DNA of 64,000 bases from Pseudomonas sp. CFII64 (GCF_000416235.1 NZ_ATLO01000044.1:1-64000); one strand, 5' to 3'; positions 45,024 to 54,387 are shown, numbered from the stretch's first letter. Translations and numbers: made by a program. Notes: generated by a model from the sequence alone, not told the origin.

Positions 45024-46058
45024 ATGACCCAAGAATTAATCCTCAATCAGCGCATCGTGCTGGCCTCGCGTCCGAACGGTGCGCCAACCCCGGAAAACTT
45101 TCGTCTTGAGCGTGAAGCACTGCCCGATCTGGAAGACGGTCAGGTGCAACTGCGCACACTTTATCTGTCGCTGGATCCGTACATGCGCGGCCGCATGAGC
45201 GACGCGCCGTCCTACGCCGATCCGGTGGAAATCGACGCCGTCATGGAAGGTGGCGCGGTGAGCGTGGTCGAGCAGTCGCGTAATCCTGACTTCAAGCCGG
45301 GCGACCTGGTGGTCGGTCAGACCGGCTGGCAGACCCACAGCATCAGTGACGGCACGTTGCTGCAATCGGTGCCCAAAGGCCTGCCCAGTGAATCGATGGC
45401 GGTGGGCGTGCTGGGCATGCCCGGCATGACCGCGTACATGGGGCTGATGGACATCGGCAAGCCCAAAGCCGGGGAAACCCTGGTGGTGGCAGCGGCGTCC
45501 GGCGCAGTGGGTTCCGTGGTGGGGCAGGTGGCCAGGTTGCAGGGTTTGCGGGTCGTGGGGGTCGCAGGCGGTGCCGAGAAGTGCCGCTATGTCGTCGATG
45601 AGCTGGGTTTCGACGCCTGTATCGATCACAAGAGCGAGCATTTTGCCGAAGAACTCAAGCAAGCCTGCGGCAACGGTATCGATATTTACTTCGAACTGGT
45701 CGGCGGCAAAGTCTTTGATGCGGTATTGCCGCTGCTCAATCCGCGAGCGCGCATTCCTCTGTGCGGCGTGATTGCCCAGTACAACGCGCAAGGCGTTTCG
45801 GAAGGTGAGAATAAGCTTCCGTTGCTGATGCGCACGCTGCTGACCAAGCGCGCGCTGATGCAGGGCTTTATCGTCTATGAAGCCTATGGCCATCGCCGTG
45901 ACGAGTTCATCACCGAAATGCTGCCGCTGGTGACTGACGGCAAGGTGAAGTTTCGCGAGGATGTGGTGGAAGGTCTGGAGCAGGCTCCGGAGGCCTTCAT
46001 CGGTTTGCTCGAAGGGCGCAACTTCGGCAAGTTGGTGATCAAGGTTTCCAACGCGTGA
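45024..46058 (+). CDS. NADP-dependent oxidoreductase (CurA-like, MDR superfamily)
   Basis: A 344-residue reductase of the leukotriene-B4-dehydrogenase/CurA group. It has LYLSLDPYMRGRMSD near residue 45-60, the cofactor loop AAASGAVGSVVGQVARLQG (about 152-170) and C-terminal FGKLVIKV. It lacks structural zinc cysteines of alcohol dehydrogenases. Such enzymes reduce the double bond of alpha,beta-unsaturated ketones. It is inserted between ybaB and recR, which are adjacent in many bacteria. Confidence 0.88.
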   Translation: MTQELILNQRIVLASRPNGAPTPENFRLEREALPDLEDGQVQLRTLYLSLDPYMRGRMSDAPSYADPVEIDAVMEGGAVSVVEQSRNPDFKPGDLVVGQTGWQTHSISDGTLLQSVPKGLPSESMAVGVLGMPGMTAYMGLMDIGKPKAGETLVVAAASGAVGSVVGQVARLQGLRVVGVAGGAEKCRYVVDELGFDACIDHKSEHFAEELKQACGNGIDIYFELVGGKVFDAVLPLLNPRARIPLCGVIAQYNAQGVSEGENKLPLLMRTLLTKRALMQGFIVYEAYGHRRDEFITEMLPLVTDGKVKFREDVVEGLEQAPEAFIGLLEGRNFGKLVIKVSNA

Positions 46059-46121
46059 ATTGACGCTGCCTACAGGGCGCGGGTATAAACCGCGTCTTGT
46101 GTTTTTGTCGGACCTTTCCTC

Positions 46122-46724
46122 ATGAGCTTCAGCCCACTGATTCGCCAGTTGATCGACGCCTTGCGCACCTTGCCGGGTGTCGGCCAGAAGACCGCGCAAC
46201 GTATGGCGCTGCAACTGCTTGAGCGCGACCGCAGCGGAGGCTCGCGTCTGGCGCTGGCATTGAGCCAGGCGATGGAAGGCGTCGGCCATTGCCGGTTGTG
46301 CCGTACGCTCACCGAAGACGACCTCTGCCCGCAATGCGCCGACGTGCGTCGCGACGATACGCTGCTGTGCGTGGTCGAAGGCCCGATGGACGTGTATGCG
46401 GTGGAGCAGACGGGCTTTCGCGGACGCTATTTCGTGCTCAAGGGCCACCTTTCGCCGCTCGACGGCCTGGGGCCGGAAGCCATCGGCATTCCGCAATTGC
46501 TGACGCGCATCACCGAGCAAGGCACCTTCACCGAAGTCATCCTGGCCACCAACCCCACAGTGGAAGGTGAAGCCACGGCGCATTACATCGCGCAGCTGCT
46601 TGCCAACAAGGGCCTGATCACCTCCCGCATCGCCCATGGCGTACCGCTGGGTGGCGAGCTGGAGCTGGTGGACGGCGGCACGTTGGCGCATTCGTTTGCG
46701 GGGCGTAAGCCGATAGCGTTGTAG
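46122..46724 (+). CDS. recR: Recombination protein RecR
   Basis: A 200-residue protein of the RecFOR pathway that helps load RecA on gapped DNA. It has an N-terminal HhH (LPGVGQKTAQRMALQLL), a four-Cys zinc finger CRLCRTLTEDDLCPQC (about 57-72), and a TOPRIM domain with LCVVEGPMDVYAVEQ. Ends with a QR-type Walker-like tail GGELELVDGGTLAHSF. Confidence 0.97.
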   Translation: MSFSPLIRQLIDALRTLPGVGQKTAQRMALQLLERDRSGGSRLALALSQAMEGVGHCRLCRTLTEDDLCPQCADVRRDDTLLCVVEGPMDVYAVEQTGFRGRYFVLKGHLSPLDGLGPEAIGIPQLLTRITEQGTFTEVILATNPTVEGEATAHYIAQLLANKGLITSRIAHGVPLGGELELVDGGTLAHSFAGRKPIAL

Positions 46725-46738
46725 TTCGCCTGGTATCC

Positions 46739-46792
46739 GTTGGAGCGAGGCTTGCCCGCGAAGGCGTGTTCGCGGGCAAGCCTCGCTCCAAT
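46739..46792. repeat. REPIN-like inverted repeat, family B copy 2
   Basis: GTTGGAGCGAGGCTTGCCCG and an inverted copy have almost no spacer, forming one long hairpin between the convergent recR and apt genes. It may act as a bidirectional mRNA end. Confidence 0.9.
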
Positions 46793-46804
46793 GGTATGAC
46801 CTCG

Positions 46805-47350
46805 TTACTCGGCCAAACCAAACTCGGTCAGGCAGAACGTCGGGATCTGCATGGCTTGCAGGCGTTGTGAGCCGCCCAGTTCAGGCAGGTCGATAATCGC
46901 TGCGGCTTCATGGATTTCGGCACCCATGCGGCGGATCAGGTTGGCTGCCGCTATCAAGGTGCCGCCAGTCGCGATCAGGTCATCGAACATCACCACTGAA
47001 TCGCCTTCACACAGGCTGTCTGCGTGAACTTCCAGGTACGCCTGGCCGTATTCGGTCTGGTACGCCTCGGACAAGACGTCGGCAGGCAGCTTGCCTTGCT
47101 TGCGGAACAGGATCAACGGTTTGTTGAGCTCGTAGGCGATGATCGAGCCGATCAGAAAGCCCCGGGCATCCATCGCGCCGATGTGCGTGAAGTCGGCGTC
47201 GATGTAGCGCTGGACGAAGCTGTCCATGATCAGGCGCGTGGCCTTGGGCGACTGGAACAGCGGGGTAATGTCCCGAAAGATGACGCCTGGCTTGGGAAAG
47301 TCCACAACCGGGCGGATCAGGGATTTGAAGTTGAATTCGTCGACAGTCAT
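46805..47350 (-). CDS. apt: Adenine phosphoribosyltransferase
   Basis: A 181-residue enzyme making AMP from adenine and PRPP in purine salvage. It has FPKPGVIFRDITPLFQSP near the start, GFLIGSIIAYEL, and the PRPP loop VVMFDDLIATGGTL (about 120-133). It precedes nothing in an obvious operon but sits beside anr. Confidence 0.96.
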   Translation of the reverse strand: MTVDEFNFKSLIRPVVDFPKPGVIFRDITPLFQSPKATRLIMDSFVQRYIDADFTHIGAMDARGFLIGSIIAYELNKPLILFRKQGKLPADVLSEAYQTEYGQAYLEVHADSLCEGDSVVMFDDLIATGGTLIAAANLIRRMGAEIHEAAAIIDLPELGGSQRLQAMQIPTFCLTEFGLAE

Positions 47351-47428
47351 AAAAGGTGATCCAGGGCAGGGGTGAATAGCGCGTCTAGTCTATCGCCGCG
47401 CGCTCTGGATCGCACTCTTGCAACCTGT

Positions 47429-48163
47429 TCAGCTTTCGATAGCGCCGCCAGCCAGCGCGCACAGCTGGATCGGATCGAGAATCCGGATTTCCTTGCCTTC
47501 GGCCGCAATCAGTTCGTTCTGCTGGAAGCGCGTGAACACCCGGGACACGGTTTCCACCGCCAGGCCCAGGTGATTGCCGATTTCGTTACGCGACATGCTC
47601 AGGCGGAACTGGTTGGCCGAGAAACCCCGTGCGCGGAAGCGGGCGGACAGGTTGACGAGGAACGTCGCGATGCGTTCATCGGCGGTTTTCTTCGACAACA
47701 GCAGCATCATTTGCTGATCGTCGCGAATCTCCCGGCTCATGACCCGCATCAACTGGCGACGCAGCTGCGGCAACTGCACCGACAGTTCATCCAGGCGTTC
47801 GAACGGAATTTCACAGACGGATGTGGTTTCCAGCGCTTGTGCCGATACCGGGTAAGCCTCTGAATCCATGCCCGACATGCCCACCAGTTCGCTGGGCAGA
47901 TGGAAGCCGGTCAGTTGTTCTTCACCGCCGTCGCTGATACTGAACGTCTTCAGCGCGCCGGAGCGTACGGCGTATACCGAGACAAAGGTGTCGCCCTGAC
48001 GGAACAGGAACTCACCTTTTTTCAACGGGCGGCCACGCTTGACGATTTGGTCAAGCGCGTCCATGTCTTCGAGGTTCAAGGAAAGTGGCAGGCAAAGGGG
48101 CGCCAGGCTACAATCCTTGCAGTGAGCCTGGGTATGAGCACGCAACTTGACTGGCTCGGACAT
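47429..48163 (-). CDS. anr: Oxygen-sensing Crp/Fnr-family regulator ANR
   Basis: A 244-residue Fnr orthologue that activates microaerobic and anaerobic genes through a 4Fe-4S cluster. Three N-terminal cysteines (CKDCSLAPLC, C15, C18, C24) and a further Cys in SVCEIPFERLDELS match the Fnr ligands. The HTH has SRNEIGNHLGLAVETVSRVF. ATG at 48163 has AAGGAT upstream. Likely targets here are hemN and the ccoG operon, both with TTGAT-N4-ATCAA-type sites. Confidence 0.95.
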   Translation of the reverse strand: MSEPVKLRAHTQAHCKDCSLAPLCLPLSLNLEDMDALDQIVKRGRPLKKGEFLFRQGDTFVSVYAVRSGALKTFSISDGGEEQLTGFHLPSELVGMSGMDSEAYPVSAQALETTSVCEIPFERLDELSVQLPQLRRQLMRVMSREIRDDQQMMLLLSKKTADERIATFLVNLSARFRARGFSANQFRLSMSRNEIGNHLGLAVETVSRVFTRFQQNELIAAEGKEIRILDPIQLCALAGGAIES

Positions 48164-48317
48164 TGGTTTAATCCTTGTGGGAAAACACACATAAGTTATA
48201 AGGGTAACTCAGTGGCAGCGCATCCGGCCAGCGCCATTACAAGGCCTGGCATCAAGCTTTGGCTGATCGGGCCGATAGTTCTGGGATCATTGGCATTCCG
48301 ATCAGGGGTTTACACTC

Positions 48318-48785
48318 ATGTGGTCACCAACACTTACCGCCATCAGCAACGCGTTTATCAGCGCCAATAAGCCTGCGAAAACCAGCGCCAGCGAACCGGC
48401 TGCCGACACCCCGACCAAAACCAGCGATAGCGTGCAAGTCACCTTGTCCGCAGCGGGTCAGGCCCGAGCGGCTCTGACGCGTTCCGCCAATCCCGACATC
48501 GCCGAAAGCGGTCTGCCGGATTCAGTGCAGAAAATCCTTACCGCCGTGCGCGAATCCCAGAAAGGCATGGACCGGCTGGAGAAAGAGTTGCAGGCCGCCA
48601 TGAAGGACAAGTACCTGACTCCGGACATGCGTCAGGCCAAAGTCTCGGCCCTGCAAACGGTGTCGGCGATTTACCAGCGGCAGATCAGCAACACCACGTC
48701 GGATTTGTCGGCGGTCATGAGCAAGCTCAAGCTCGGTTCGGCTGACAAAATGAAAGCCAGCATGCTGGTCCTGGCCAAGATGTAG
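48318..48785 (+). CDS. Unassigned small protein, helical and Ser/Ala/Lys-rich
   Basis: A 155-residue protein. The N-terminal third is low in complexity (Ala, Ser, Thr, Lys, Pro; SANKPAKTSASEPAADTPTK). The rest is predicted alpha-helical (KILTAVRESQKGMDRLEKEL and RQAKVSALQTVSAIYQRQIS). No signal peptide, membrane helix or known motif. It lies between divergent anr and convergent hemN. I do not recognise the family. Confidence 0.7.
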   Translation: MWSPTLTAISNAFISANKPAKTSASEPAADTPTKTSDSVQVTLSAAGQARAALTRSANPDIAESGLPDSVQKILTAVRESQKGMDRLEKELQAAMKDKYLTPDMRQAKVSALQTVSAIYQRQISNTTSDLSAVMSKLKLGSADKMKASMLVLAKM

Positions 48786-48822
48786 CTCCCTGCCTGTCGC
48801 TGGCAATCGTGCAGGCATCCGC

Positions 48823-50205
48823 TCAGATCACCCGTGAAAAGCGCTGGCGATTCTGCTGCGAAAGATGCGCGTCAAACACCATGCACACCGACCGCACCAA
48901 CAGGCGCCCGGCAGGCATGACCCGAATGCCTTCGGCGTTCAGCTCGATCAAGCCGTCGGTGGCCATGGTCGCCAACTCGGGCCACAGCTCGCTGAAGTAA
49001 GCGCGGAAATCAATCGCGAATTCGGTTTCGATATCGGCGAAGTCCAGGCTGAAATGGCAGATCAACTGCTGAATCACCGCCCGGCGCACGCGATCGTCTT
49101 CTGTGCAGATCAGCCCGCGTTTGGTGGCCAGTTGATCGCTGGCCAACAGGTTCTGATAATCGCTGAGGTCGCTGCTGTTCTGGCTGTACAGATCACCGAT
49201 CTGGCTGATGGCGGATACGCCCAGGCCAATCAAGTCGCAATGGCCATGGGTGGTGTAACCCTGAAAGTTGCGTTGCAGGGTCAATTCTTCCTGGGCCACC
49301 GCGAGCTCGTCATCGGGCAGGGCAAAGTGGTCCATGCCGATATACCGGTAACCAGCCTTGGTCAGCTGCCCGATGGTTTGCTCAAGCATCCGCAACTTGT
49401 TTTCCGGTGACGGCAGGTCGGCGGCTTCGATACGGCGCTGCGGCATGAAGCGTTCCGGCAGGTGCGCGTAGTTGAATACCGATAGCCTGTCCGGCAGCAG
49501 GCCGATGACTTCGTCGACGGTGTGGGCGAAGGCATCAGGGGTTTGCTTGGGCAGGCCGTAGATCAGGTCGATATTCACCGAACGAAATTGCAGGGTGCGC
49601 GCCGCTTCGATGATGGCCTGGGTTTCTTCCAGGGTTTGCATGCGATTGACGGCGCGCTGAACCTGCGGATCAAGGTCTTGCAGGCCAAGGCTGACCCGAT
49701 TGAAGCCGAGCTCGCGCAACAGGCCCATGGTCGACCAGTCGGCCTCGCGCGGGTCGATTTCGATGCCGTAGTCGCCCGAGTCGTCGTCCAGCAGATTGAA
49801 ATGCTTGCGCAGCTGGGCCATCAACTGGCGCAGCTCGTCATGGCTGAGGAACGTCGGCGTGCCGCCACCCAAATGCAGTTGCTCCACCACCTGACCCGGA
49901 TCCAGGTGGCAGGCGATCATCTGGATCTCGTGCTCAAGGCGCTGCATGTAGGCCTGAGCCCGGCCGCGATCCTTGGTGATGACTTTGTTGCAGGCGCAGT
50001 AATAACAGATGTTGGCGCAGAACGGGATGTGGACGTAGAGCGACAAGGGGCGCATGGCCTTGCGGCTGTCGCGCAGGGCGTGGAGCAGGTCGAACGCTCC
50101 CACTTGTGTTTGAAATTGCACGGCTGTGGGGTAGGACGTGTAGCGCGGCCCCGCCAGGTCGTAGCGGCGAATCAGATCAGAATCCCATTGAATTGCGTCG
50201 AGCAT
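48823..50205 (-). CDS. hemN: Oxygen-independent coproporphyrinogen III dehydrogenase
   Basis: A 460-residue radical-SAM enzyme making protoporphyrinogen in haem synthesis without O2. The cluster motif CANICYYC (C63, C67, C70) lies after SLYVHIPF, and the HemN region LHLGGGTPTFL and YGIEIDPREA follow. Its promoter has an ANR-like box at 50269 with the expected spacing, so it should rise when O2 is low. Confidence 0.97.
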   Translation of the reverse strand: MLDAIQWDSDLIRRYDLAGPRYTSYPTAVQFQTQVGAFDLLHALRDSRKAMRPLSLYVHIPFCANICYYCACNKVITKDRGRAQAYMQRLEHEIQMIACHLDPGQVVEQLHLGGGTPTFLSHDELRQLMAQLRKHFNLLDDDSGDYGIEIDPREADWSTMGLLRELGFNRVSLGLQDLDPQVQRAVNRMQTLEETQAIIEAARTLQFRSVNIDLIYGLPKQTPDAFAHTVDEVIGLLPDRLSVFNYAHLPERFMPQRRIEAADLPSPENKLRMLEQTIGQLTKAGYRYIGMDHFALPDDELAVAQEELTLQRNFQGYTTHGHCDLIGLGVSAISQIGDLYSQNSSDLSDYQNLLASDQLATKRGLICTEDDRVRRAVIQQLICHFSLDFADIETEFAIDFRAYFSELWPELATMATDGLIELNAEGIRVMPAGRLLVRSVCMVFDAHLSQQNRQRFSRVI

Positions 50206-50268
50206 GCGGGCGTTCCCCGAATAGACTGGCAGTGCCGGTCAGTCTAGGGAAGGCAACTCATTTTGGTG

Positions 50269-50282
50269 TTGATGTGGGTCAA
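50269..50282 (-). promoter_or_regulatory. ANR box before hemN
   Basis: TTGATGTGGGTCAA matches TTGAT-N4-ATCAA with one mismatch. If the start of transcription is at 50234 the box is centred at -41.5 and TAGACT (reverse of 50241-50246) is the -10. It overlaps the end of the TauE-like gene. Confidence 0.75.
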
Positions 50283-50962
50283 TGCCCCATTAGCCAATGT
50301 TGGTGTGGGCCAGGCAAAGTCCAGATACCGAACAGAATGACCAACACACCACCGGCCATGCGCACCCCGCGCTTGCGCAGCAAGGCCGTCATTCGTTCGG
50401 CAGCCAGGCCTGTCGCCAGCAGCACCGGCCAGGTTCCCAAGCCGAATGCCAGCATCAACAGCGCACTGTCCAGCGCATTGCCCTGGCTGGCTGACCATAA
50501 CAACGTGCTGTAGACCAATCCGCACGGCAACCAGCCCCAGAGCGCGCCCAGCAACATTGCCCTGGGCAGGCTCGACACGGGCAGCAGTTTGCTCGCAACC
50601 GGCTGAATGTGTCGCCACAGGCCGCGACCGAGGCTTTCAATGCGCGTCAGGCCACTCCACCAGCCGGCGAGGTACAAACCCATGGCAATCAACAGCAGCG
50701 CGGCGATGACACGCAGCACCATGGCAGCGGGACTGTTGGCCACCGCCCAGCCGGCCATGCCGATCAGCAGCCCGGCAGTGGCGTAACTCAGGATGCGGCC
50801 CAGGTTATAGGCCAACAGCAACTGGAAGCGTCGGCTGCGTTGCTCTTTGGGAATCGCCAGGGTCAGCGCGCCCATCAAGCCGCCACACATGCCCAGACAA
50901 TGCCCGCCGCCCAGCAGGCCGAGGATGACCGCCGAAACGAGGAGCGGGGCGAGGTCAGTCAT
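50279..50962 (-). CDS. TauE/SafE-like (DsbD_2/UreH-type) membrane protein of the cco cluster
   Basis: A 227-residue, six- or seven-helix protein beginning LVSAVILGLLGGGHCLGMCG, with GALWGWLPCGLVYSTLLWSA. The GxCxGMCGG and PCGLVYS motifs are those of the UreH/DsbD-like transmembrane domain found next to ccoS in many cbb3 clusters. It probably aids copper or haem delivery to the oxidase; the mechanism is unknown. Confidence 0.82.
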   Translation of the reverse strand: MTDLAPLLVSAVILGLLGGGHCLGMCGGLMGALTLAIPKEQRSRRFQLLLAYNLGRILSYATAGLLIGMAGWAVANSPAAMVLRVIAALLLIAMGLYLAGWWSGLTRIESLGRGLWRHIQPVASKLLPVSSLPRAMLLGALWGWLPCGLVYSTLLWSASQGNALDSALLMLAFGLGTWPVLLATGLAAERMTALLRKRGVRMAGGVLVILFGIWTLPGPHQHWLMGH

Positions 50963-50986
50963 GCGCGGGCAAAGCCGGTTAAACCC

Positions 50987-51079
50987 GTTGGAGCGAGGCT
51001 TGCCCGCGAAGAGGCCGGTTCATTCAATGCATATACGTGGGTCGCACTATCGCCTTCGCGGGCAAGCCTCGCTCCAACA
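50987..51079. repeat. REPIN-like inverted repeat, family B copy 3
   Basis: GTTGGAGCGAGGCTTGCCCG and an inverted copy flank about 45 nt, inside the ccoGHIS-tauE operon between ccoS and the tauE-like gene. Confidence 0.9.
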
Positions 51080-51088
51080 GGACTCATA

Positions 51089-51304
51089 TCAAACATGCGG
51101 TTGATCCTTGGCCTGCTGCTGTCCCTTATGCGCCGCCTCGTCCACCGCCGCCTGATGATTCGGATCCTGGTCGTCGAACAGGATGCTGTGGGCCGGGCTG
51201 TCGAGGTCGTCGTACTGGCCGCTGTCCACGGCCCAGAAGAAAATGTAGATGGCGATGGCGACGATGAGCAGTGCCGCCGGGATCATGATGTAGAGCGCTG
51301 GCAT
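51089..51304 (-). CDS. ccoS: Cytochrome cbb3 oxidase maturation protein CcoS
   Basis: A 71-residue one-helix protein (MPALYIMIPAALLIVAIAIY, then FFWAVDSGQYDDLDSPAHSI), a textbook CcoS. ATG at 51304 has GGAGG upstream. It is required for putting haem and copper into CcoN. It follows ccoI by 25 bp. Confidence 0.92.
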   Translation of the reverse strand: MPALYIMIPAALLIVAIAIYIFFWAVDSGQYDDLDSPAHSILFDDQDPNHQAAVDEAAHKGQQQAKDQPHV

Positions 51305-51329
51305 AAAGCCTCCGAAGCCGGTCGCCGGT

Positions 51330-53777
51330 TCATGTCGGCAACGGACGGGTAATGGCAACCGCTGGCGTCTGAACGCCTGGCATTCGCGTGAGGCGCAAGG
51401 CATTGAGCACCACGGTCAACGAACTGACCGACATGCCGATAGCCGCCCAGACTGGCGTGATCCAGCCCAGCGCCGCGAACGGCAACATGAGGCCATTGTA
51501 CAACCCGGCCCACAACAGATTCTCGATGATTACCCGGCGGGTACGGCGCGCCAGACTAAAGGCGTGGACCAGCGCCTGCAAACGATTGGACAGCAACACC
51601 GCATCGGCGCTGGTTTTTGCCAGATCGGTGGCCGAACCCATGGCGACACTGATATCGGCGGCAGCCAGCACCGGTACGTCGTTGACGCCATCGCCCAGCA
51701 TCAACACCTTGCGGCCCTGGCTGTGCAACTGCTGCAACACCGCCAGTTTGTCGTCCGGACGTAAGCCGCCCTGCGCTTCGTCGATGCCCAGTTCCGCTGC
51801 GACCCTGGCGACCATCGGCGAGCTGTCCCCCGACAACAACAGCGTCTTCCAGCCACGGGCCTTGCAGGCCTGCAACAATTCGAAAGCATCGTCGCGCAAG
51901 CGGTCATCAAGGATGAACCAGGCCAGCGGCCCGTTACTGTCGCCCAGCAACAAATGCTGGCCTGCATCATCGGGCATCAGTGGAATTGCGCTGGTGCTGA
52001 GGGTGCAGACAAATTCGGGCTGACCAATGCGCAGCCGCTGTCCGCCAACCACACCTTCGAGCCCCAATCCCGGCTGGCTATGCACCTCTTCCGCCGCGAC
52101 CGGTGCGCGCCCGAATGCTCGGGCGATGGGATGTTCGGAGCGATTTTCCAGGGCTGCGGCCAGGCTCAGGCATGTGTCCGCATCCAGCTTGGCCAGGGTT
52201 TTGATGCTGCGTAATACCAGGCGGCCTTCGGTGAGGGTTCCGGTCTTGTCGAAAATGACCGTATCAATCTGATTCAAGCCTTCCAGCACATGGCCACGGG
52301 TCAGCAACAGACCGAGTTTATGCAGCGTGCCAGTGGCTGCGGTCAGCGCCGTCGGGGTCGCCAGTGACAGGGCGCACGGGCACGTGGCGACCAACATGGC
52401 GAGGACGATCCAGAACGCCCGGGACGGATCGATTTGCCACCAGAGCAAGCCGATGGCTGCCGCCAGAATCAGCGAAATCAACAGGAACCATTGCGCCGCG
52501 CGGTCAGCGATTTCCGCCAGGCGCGGTTTGTCTGCCTGGGCTCGTTCCAGCAGGCGGACGATGGCTGACAGGCGCGTGTCATGCCCCAGCGCCAACACTT
52601 CAACGGTCAAGGCACCTTCAACGTTCAGCGTGCCGGCAGTGACCGCATCGCCGGATTGCCGAGGCTGCGGCAGGTATTCGCCGGTCAGCAATGACTCATC
52701 GACGCTGGACTGTCCTTCGACAATGCGGCCATCTGCCGGCAGCACCGAACCGGGATGCACCAGCACGTGATCACCCAAGCGCAATTCACTGAGCAGGATG
52801 CGTTCGCTTTGGCCGTCAGCCGTCAGACGCAGGCACGAGGCGGGCAGCAGGTTGACCAGTTGCGCCGTCGCGGCGGCGGTGCGTTCCCGCGCCCGGCGTT
52901 CCAGATAGCGACCCGTCAGCAGGAACAGCGCAAACATGCCAACCGCGTCGAAATACAATTCGCCATTGCCGGTGATCGCGGTCCAGATGCCGGCGATGTA
53001 AGCACTGCCAATGGCCAGCGATACCGAGACGTCCATGGTCAGATGCCGGGTGCGCAGGTCACGCATGGCGCCGCGAAAAAACGGTGCACAGCTGTAGAAC
53101 ACAATCGGCGTGGTCAGGAACAGCGCGACCCAGCGCAGGATGGTGTGCATCTCGGGGCTGAGATCGATGTTGAATTCCGGCCAGGTGGCCATGGTTGCCA
53201 TCATCGCCTGGAACCACAGCAGGCCGGCGACCCCCAGTTGGCGCAAGGCCAGGCGATTCTCGCTGGCCAGTTGCTCGGCCGCGCGATCAGCCTGATACGG
53301 ATGAGCGACGTAGCCGATATGCCGCAGTTCACTGAGTACCTGGCTCAAAGGCAACTGGCTGTCGGCCCAGCGCACATGCAAGCGATGATTGGACAGGTTC
53401 AGACGCGCCTCGGCCACCGCCGGCAGGCTGCGCAGGTGTTTTTCGATCAACCAGCCGCATGCCGCGCAGCTGATGCCTTCCATCAATAACGTGGTTTCCG
53501 ACAGCTCGCCGTCATGGCGAACGAAGGGCGCCTGCACGTCGGGACGGTCATACAGCGCCAGTTCGTCGACCAGCTGCACCGGCAAGGTTTCGGGGTTGGC
53601 CGAGGCTTCACTGCGGTGGCTGTAATAACTTTCCAGACCGCCCGCGACAATGGCTTCGGCCACGGCCTGACAGCCAGGACAGCACATCTCCCGCGATTGC
53701 CCGAGCACGACAGCGGTAAAACGGCTACCGGCCGGGACGGGCAGGGCGCAGTGGTAGCAGGGGGTTGGTTGAGTCAT
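51330..53777 (-). CDS. ccoI: Copper-exporting P-type ATPase CcoI (cbb3 assembly)
   Basis: An 815-residue P1B-ATPase moving Cu for the oxidase. It has an N-terminal CYHCALPVP and CCPGC metal-binding region, an HMA domain with EGISCAACGWL, TGEYLPQ, a membrane CPC site (ATCPCALSLATP), the phosphorylation motif DKTGTLTEG, and MLGDGVNDVPVL. CcoI-type sequences have the C-A-A-C HMA site. It is in order ccoG-H-I-S. Confidence 0.95.
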   Translation of the reverse strand: MTQPTPCYHCALPVPAGSRFTAVVLGQSREMCCPGCQAVAEAIVAGGLESYYSHRSEASANPETLPVQLVDELALYDRPDVQAPFVRHDGELSETTLLMEGISCAACGWLIEKHLRSLPAVAEARLNLSNHRLHVRWADSQLPLSQVLSELRHIGYVAHPYQADRAAEQLASENRLALRQLGVAGLLWFQAMMATMATWPEFNIDLSPEMHTILRWVALFLTTPIVFYSCAPFFRGAMRDLRTRHLTMDVSVSLAIGSAYIAGIWTAITGNGELYFDAVGMFALFLLTGRYLERRARERTAAATAQLVNLLPASCLRLTADGQSERILLSELRLGDHVLVHPGSVLPADGRIVEGQSSVDESLLTGEYLPQPRQSGDAVTAGTLNVEGALTVEVLALGHDTRLSAIVRLLERAQADKPRLAEIADRAAQWFLLISLILAAAIGLLWWQIDPSRAFWIVLAMLVATCPCALSLATPTALTAATGTLHKLGLLLTRGHVLEGLNQIDTVIFDKTGTLTEGRLVLRSIKTLAKLDADTCLSLAAALENRSEHPIARAFGRAPVAAEEVHSQPGLGLEGVVGGQRLRIGQPEFVCTLSTSAIPLMPDDAGQHLLLGDSNGPLAWFILDDRLRDDAFELLQACKARGWKTLLLSGDSSPMVARVAAELGIDEAQGGLRPDDKLAVLQQLHSQGRKVLMLGDGVNDVPVLAAADISVAMGSATDLAKTSADAVLLSNRLQALVHAFSLARRTRRVIIENLLWAGLYNGLMLPFAALGWITPVWAAIGMSVSSLTVVLNALRLTRMPGVQTPAVAITRPLPT

Positions 53778-53810
53778 CCCTCGCTCCAGCGGGTTCTCGC
53801 CACTCTCAAG

Positions 53811-54350
53811 TCAATTCTTCAAATCTTCAGCGCCTTGAATCGGCTCGTCGCCCAAGGCCAGGTCCTTGTCGTGGCTGACTTGTTCCTCTTCGAACAGGCG
53901 CCAGGTCTGGCCGTCCTGCACACCCAGCAGTTCCACGAAGCGACGGCCTTCGACCTTGTCGCTCAACTGGCCGATGTAGCGTCCGGCATCCGAAGGGCTG
54001 CGGGTCAGGATGATCTTGCGATCCTTTTCCGGCTGGGTCGGTGAAATCAGGTTCAGTTCGACGGTTTGCGGCTGGCTGTCGCCGCTCAGGCGCAACTCGG
54101 CTTCGCCGGTCAGTTCATCCAGGTGCACGCTGGCGCGCAGCTTGAGGGTCTGGGCCAGCAACTCGCGGTTGAGGGAGCGATTGATGCCTTTGCCGGCCTC
54201 GTAGTAGTTGTCGTTGACCAGATTGTCCGGGTTGTTCACGGCAATGGTCACCATGGACAAGGTCAAAGTCACCGAGCACGCCAGGATCGCAATGATGATC
54301 CATGGCCAGATGTGCTTGTACCAGGGGCTTGAAGCAGTTGCGACAGACAT
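53811..54350 (-). CDS. ccoH: Cytochrome cbb3 assembly protein CcoH (FixH family)
   Basis: A 179-residue protein with one N-terminal membrane helix (WPWIIIAILACSVTLTLSMV, about 15-34) and a periplasmic domain with DNYYEAGKGINRSLNRE, the FixH signature. It interacts with cbb3 subunits during assembly. Located between ccoG and ccoI. Confidence 0.93.
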   Translation of the reverse strand: MSVATASSPWYKHIWPWIIIAILACSVTLTLSMVTIAVNNPDNLVNDNYYEAGKGINRSLNRELLAQTLKLRASVHLDELTGEAELRLSGDSQPQTVELNLISPTQPEKDRKIILTRSPSDAGRYIGQLSDKVEGRRFVELLGVQDGQTWRLFEEEQVSHDKDLALGDEPIQGAEDLKN

Positions 54351-54387
54351 GGCTGACTCTCTATTGATACTTCGCTATTAACTGGTT

